From Mycobacterium sp. ACS1612 (GTDB taxonomy: Bacteria > Actinomycetota > Actinomycetes > Mycobacteriales > Mycobacteriaceae): a DNA stretch of 64,000 bases. Each line of letters opens with the position of its first letter. Position 1 is the stretch's first letter. Position numbers and translations under genes: made by a program. Positions 62,442-64,000 of the stretch are shown piece by piece. Under the pieces are notes generated by a model. The model was not told the DNA's origin. It was given only the letters and a program-made list of their open reading frames with translations, and ran no database searches. The stretch is from contig NZ_LZHZ01000019.1 of the NCBI RefSeq assembly GCF_001667505.1, forward strand, positions 62,001-126,000. Direction: 5' to 3'.

Positions 62442-62470
62442 TTGACAAGACATTGGGCCGGGAGTAAACC
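62442..62470 (+). promoter_or_regulatory. Possible promoter upstream of hhyS
   Basis: TTGACA (62442-62447), 17 nt, TAAACC (62465-62470). The -35 is perfect; the -10 lacks the final T. It would give a leader of about 75 nt before hhyS, allowing the structural genes to be transcribed apart from hypAB. Confidence 0.4.
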
Positions 62471-62551
62471 CAGGTTTGGTGCTGAAGAAATCGGCGCCGC
62501 TTGTTCCTGCTACGGGAGCCGCCAGCCCCGGCCCCGAGAAAGCTGTTACGC

Positions 62552-63607
62552 ATGCCAAGCGAAGCAGCAGTCAAAGCGGAAGAGGCGTTGATTCACGTTC
62601 TTTGGATCAACGCGGGCTTGAGTTGTGACGGTGATTCGGTGGCGTTGACTGCCGCCACCCAACCCAGCATCGAGGAGATCGCGCTTGGCGCGCTCCCCGG
62701 GCTACCCAAGATCGCCGTCCACTGGCCCCTGATCGATTTCGAGTGCGGACCAAATGGGGGCGCAGACGATTTTTTGGAATGGTTTTTCAAGGCCGACCGG
62801 GGTGAACTCGACCCGTTCGTTCTCGTTGTCGAGGGGTCCATTCCAAATGAGCAGATCAAGGACGAGGGCTACTGGTGCGGGTTCGGCAACGACCCCGCGA
62901 CCGGGCAGCCGATGACGACAAGCGAATGGCTGGACCGGTTGACCCCGAAGGCCACCGCGGTCGTCGCGGCCGGCACCTGCGCCACCTACGGCGGCATCCA
63001 CGCGATGGCAGGGAATCCGACCGGCGCGATGGGTGTGCCCGATTACCTCGGCTGGGACTGGAAGAGCAAGGCCGGCATCCCGATCGTATGTGTGCCGGGC
63101 TGCCCGATCCATCCGGACAATCTCGCCGAGACGCTGACATATCTGCTCTACATGGCGACCGATCAGGCACCGATGATTCCGCTTGACGACGCGTTGCGGC
63201 CGAAATGGCTGTTCGGCGCCAGCGTGCACGAAGGCTGCGACCGCGCGGGCTATTACGAGCAGGGCGATTTCGCGACCGAGTACGGATCGCCGAAATGCAT
63301 TGTCAAACTGGGCTGTTGGGGACCGGTCGTCAAGTGCAACGTGCCGAAACGGGGCTGGATCAACGGAATTGGCGGCTGCCCGAACGTCGGGGGCATCTGC
63401 ATCGGGTGCACCATGCCCGGCTTCCCGGACAAGTTCATGCCGTTCATGGACGAGCCGCCCGGCGGCAAGGTGTCTACCACCGCATCCGGTCTGTACGGCT
63501 CGGTCATCCGCAGCCTTCGCCAGGTGACGGGGCGCACGGTGGACAAGGAACCGAAGTGGCGGCATCGCGGCACGAAACTCGAAACCGGAGCGACCCGCAC
63601 CTGGTAG
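62552..63607 (+). CDS. hhyS: Group 1h [NiFe]-hydrogenase small subunit
   Basis: This is the electron-transfer subunit of the high-affinity, oxygen-tolerant actinobacterial hydrogenase (Hhy/Hyd2 of M. smegmatis), which oxidises atmospheric H2 during persistence. It has 351 residues. There is no Tat signal, unlike other group 1 enzymes. The proximal-cluster motif reads LSCDGDS: the second Cys of the usual CxxC is Asp, the [4Fe-4S] 3Cys-1Asp pattern of this group. Other ligands are seen in GTCATYGG, PGCPIHPD, HEGCDRA, KLGCWGP and GGICIGCTMPGFPD. ATG 62552 (MPSEAAV) is chosen as start. Next gene is the large subunit. Confidence 0.93.
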   Translation: MPSEAAVKAEEALIHVLWINAGLSCDGDSVALTAATQPSIEEIALGALPGLPKIAVHWPLIDFECGPNGGADDFLEWFFKADRGELDPFVLVVEGSIPNEQIKDEGYWCGFGNDPATGQPMTTSEWLDRLTPKATAVVAAGTCATYGGIHAMAGNPTGAMGVPDYLGWDWKSKAGIPIVCVPGCPIHPDNLAETLTYLLYMATDQAPMIPLDDALRPKWLFGASVHEGCDRAGYYEQGDFATEYGSPKCIVKLGCWGPVVKCNVPKRGWINGIGGCPNVGGICIGCTMPGFPDKFMPFMDEPPGGKVSTTASGLYGSVIRSLRQVTGRTVDKEPKWRHRGTKLETGATRTW

Positions 63608-63699
63608 GCGCGGGCCCTTCCGGGCCGCCGCACGTGTCTTGCGAAATATGTTGTGGTGCTGCCTATTAGACGGCCCATTAGACGAAAGAGAACACTTCG

Positions 63700-64000
63700 A
63701 TGACAACGACCATCCCCGAGCCGTCACATGTGAAGCGCGATCCCGGTCAACTGGTCGAGATGGCGTGGGATCCGATCACCCGCATCGTGGGCAGCCTTGG
63801 CATCTACACCAAGATCGACTTCGAGAACAGGGAGGTCGTCGAGTGCCACAGCACCTCGTCGATCTTCCGCGGCTATTCGATCTTCATGAAGGGCAAGGAT
63901 CCCCGCGACGCGCACTTCATCACCAGCCGCATCTGCGGCATCTGCGGCGACAACCACGCCACGTGTTCGTGCTACTGCCAGAACATGGCATACGGCGTGA
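63700..64000 (+). CDS. hhyL: Group 1h [NiFe]-hydrogenase large subunit, 5' part (cut by window end)
   Basis: The first 100 codons of the catalytic subunit are present. The N-terminus (MTTTIPEPSHVKRDPGQLV) is followed by EMAWDPITRIVGSLG. The L1 nickel-binding motif RICGICGDNHATCS comes near residues 78-91, with two of the four Ni-ligand cysteines. The rest, with the C-terminal L2 motif and cleavage site, is outside. ATG 63700 follows a GAAAGAG site, 92 nt after hhyS; a GGCCC-TTCC-GGGCC hairpin (63613-63626) sits in the gap and may adjust the subunit ratio. Confidence 0.93.
   Translation, partial: MTTTIPEPSHVKRDPGQLVEMAWDPITRIVGSLGIYTKIDFENREVVECHSTSSIFRGYSIFMKGKDPRDAHFITSRICGICGDNHATCSCYCQNMAYGV

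Overview
The window is a stretch of high-GC actinobacterial chromosome. Gene content and order identify it as Mycobacterium, most like a fast-growing Mycolicibacterium. The backbone follows the M. tuberculosis order from about Rv2694c to recA (Rv2737c): dut, cei, suhB, ppgK, sigA, ridA, yihY, sigB, ideR, sthA, nrdR, chiZ, lexA, fadE20, hflX, dapF, miaA, miaB, recX, recA. Family assignments come from recognising sequences and motifs; no database search was run.

Region by region. 1-5.5 kb: dut and envelope/metabolism genes, with a symmetric bidirectional -10 between dut and a DUF3093 gene, and a perfect CRP-type palindrome upstream of cei. 5.5-12.6 kb: sigA, a lipoprotein with no ordinary start codon, an O-methyltransferase, an F420-type oxidoreductase, ridA, DUF952, DUF7455 and yihY. 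12.6-23.7 kb: the main accessory locus, a tightly overlapping four-gene operon of an 11-kb complement-strand block: a complete reducing type I PKS module without thioesterase, a PLP-dependent alpha-oxoamine synthase, a GNAT acetyltransferase and an MmpL/RND transporter. This predicts an exported amino-ketone lipid, possibly N-acylated. 23.7-24.3 kb is a non-coding leader/promoter region.

24.3-37.4 kb returns to the backbone: DUF3039, DUF3099, sigB (with an ECF-type promoter and followed by a strong terminator), ideR, sthA, an extra secreted serine-protease-like lipoprotein, the PAC2/hydrolase/PhzF run, nrdR, and the divergent chiZ/lexA SOS locus. 37.4-46.1 kb starts with fadE20 and then has accessory genes before hflX: GNAT plus CGNR zinc-finger gene, a BisC-type molybdoenzyme coupled to a small FmdE-like protein, a CsbD-like stress protein, a solitary GvpL/F gas-vesicle-family gene and an amidase. 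46.1-54.5 kb is the hflX-dapF-miaA-miaB tRNA/lysine block. 54.6-57.8 kb is gluABCD glutamate uptake. 57.8-60.4 kb holds recX/recA with two DNA-damage promoters. 60.4-64 kb holds an alpha/beta hydrolase, hypA, hypB and the start of a group 1h [NiFe]-hydrogenase (hhyS and partial hhyL), cut by the right edge.

Recurring architecture: many genes have a TANNNT -10 hexamer 6-8 nt before the start codon, which predicts leaderless mRNAs, and many neighbouring genes overlap by 1-4 nt. No rRNA, tRNA, CRISPR array, insertion sequence or integrase was seen.
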